Below, in pieces: positions 8,059 through 9,068 of a DNA stretch of 9,068 nucleotides (position 1 is the stretch's first letter; each line of letters opens with the position of its first letter). Source of the DNA: Bacteroides sp. (lineage in GTDB: Bacteria; Bacteroidota; Bacteroidia; Bacteroidales; Muribaculaceae); the NCBI GenBank assembly GCA_014801655.1, contig JAAVDT010000045.1:148984-158051 (forward strand). Direction: 5' to 3'. The notes under the pieces are model-generated. The model worked only from the letters and a program-made list of their open reading frames with translations. It was not told the DNA's origin and did no database searches. The translations under genes and the position numbers were made by a program.

Positions 8059-9068
8059 TCAGAATCGGTTTATATCGCGTGGAATCTTTTTAAAAGTAAT
8101 GTTCATCTTAGCCAACTGCTCTGCGCTGATGGTGCAGATGTCGGCATATATCACATAGTGGTCAGCCTTTACGGGGACTATATTCAGCGTTTCGGGGCTG
8201 AGAGTTGTTAGTTCTTTAGGCTTATAGTAGAAGAAATATCCAGTGCCGTCCTTGTAGTCGAGGAGATAGGGATAATCTTCACTCTGAGGCCGTGAAAGAT
8301 GCTGACGTGTCTCTGAGTAATAGATATACTCTCTGATTTTGGCTTCCCCTACATTCTCATTGAGAGTATCTTCATCAGTGAATAACTTTTCGCCCAACTC
8401 ACAGAAATCAAAACCTCCCCCAAGTCCGGGCATAGTGCCGTCTACATTGAGTTCTCCGATGACTACTATCGCGTTGTCCTTCACCGTAGGCTTGGCAATC
8501 TTTGTGAAACGGTCAGCATTAGCCTCCCTGATAGAGTTTGCTTCCGCCAGGAATTGAGGCACTTTCGCGAGGTTTGCGGCAGTCAGAGGCTTGCGATACA
8601 GCTCTTCCTTTACCTTTCCCTTATAAGGATAACCAGCCATCACACGGCGCACTCTCTCGGCGGTTATATCCTCGGCATAGTCCATCAGTTCCACGAGCAC
8701 AAACTTGCGGTTGCCCTTGTCCTTGCTGTTTTGTGAAAGGACAGCATGAGCCGTTGAACCACTACCGGCAAAAGCGTCCAGAACGATTGAATCTTCATCG
8801 GTAGCAACCTGCACAATGCGCTCGATGAGTGACGATGGTTTAGGAGTCTCAAACGGACTGCGACCGCCAAAGATCGTTTTCAGCTCTTTTGTAGCAGCAT
8901 CGGTGTGACCAACCTCGGTATAATCCCAAAAGGTCGTTATCAACTTACCTTCAACGGCTGTAAGATAGGTTTTACGACGAATACCACCCTGACCGTTCTT
9001 TGTGAAATAGAAACGCGGCCACGGACCGGTTTCCAATACTTTCTGAGCCTTTCCGCGTGATTCTTCCA
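8059..9068 (-). CDS. mod: Type III DNA adenine methyltransferase, Mod subunit (C-terminal part)
   Basis: 335 residues of the C-terminal part are visible. The frame is open to the window edge, reading EESRGKAQKV before a TTG at 9036, which is internal and not a start. Mod recognises the DNA site and methylates adenine with S-adenosylmethionine, and carries the specificity for Res. Visible: the type III/beta-class block GHTDAATKELKTIFGG with PFETPKP just before SAM-binding motif I VLDAFAGSGST, then FVLVELMDYAED and ERVRRVMAGYPYKG. In beta-class enzymes the catalytic DPPY motif and the target-recognition domain lie N-terminal to motif I, hence outside the window; roughly 250-300 residues should be missing. 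It ends DINRF and is followed after 3 bases by res. Whether the N-terminus carries phase-variable repeats, as in many Mod genes, cannot be seen. Confidence 0.93.
   Translation of the reverse strand, partial: EESRGKAQKVLETGPWPRFYFTKNGQGGIRRKTYLTAVEGKLITTFWDYTEVGHTDAATKELKTIFGGRSPFETPKPSSLIERIVQVATDEDSIVLDAFAGSGSTAHAVLSQNSKDKGNRKFVLVELMDYAEDITAERVRRVMAGYPYKGKVKEELYRKPLTAANLAKVPQFLAEANSIREANADRFTKIAKPTVKDNAIVVIGELNVDGTMPGLGGGFDFCELGEKLFTDEDTLNENVGEAKIREYIYYSETRQHLSRPQSEDYPYLLDYKDGTGYFFYYKPKELTTLSPETLNIVPVKADHYVIYADICTISAEQLAKMNITFKKIPRDINRF

Noticed and set aside
8059..9036. Mod starting at the TTG at 9036
   Set aside because: The frame is open to the window edge and DPPY and the recognition domain must lie upstream; the TTG is an internal Leu codon.

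Overview
The window looks like a chromosomal segment of a Bacteroidales bacterium, perhaps Muribaculaceae-like; the family is a guess. The main evidence is three promoters of the Bacteroidetes sigma-ABfA type (TTG or TTTG, a 20-base spacer, then TAnnTTTG). They sit upstream of three core genes, and Shine-Dalgarno sequences are absent. Gene content agrees: an ABC-F ATPase, a membrane LtaS-like phosphotransferase and ribosomal protein L34.

Left part (1-4086), GC-rich housekeeping DNA. Read on the minus strand it holds an ABC-F ATPase (C-terminus cut by the window edge) and a 693-residue membrane sulfatase-fold phosphotransferase, each with its own promoter. rpmH (L34) runs divergently on the plus strand from a promoter preceded by helically phased A-tracts, and ends at a strong hairpin terminator.

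Right part (about 4087-9068), an AT-richer accessory island read entirely on the minus strand, convergent with rpmH. In transcription order it holds a type III DNA methyltransferase (mod, N-terminus outside the window), the type III restriction helicase-nuclease (res, 3 bases later), a DUF2971 protein (16 bases later), and a decayed tail. The tail begins 8 bases after the DUF2971 stop. It is the first ~50 codons of an AAA/ABC-type ATPase, frameshifted next to a six-base C run, fused to a Fic (AMP-transferase) gene that has lost its catalytic core but appears to keep both ends. Mod and Res act together as a restriction-modification system. DUF2971 is an intact cargo gene of unknown role, and the wreckage suggests the 3' end of this defence operon is a site of repeated gene gain and loss.

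No tRNA, rRNA, CRISPR array, transposase or integrase was seen. The least explained items are the DUF2971 gene in the type III operon and the ATPase/Fic graveyard behind it.
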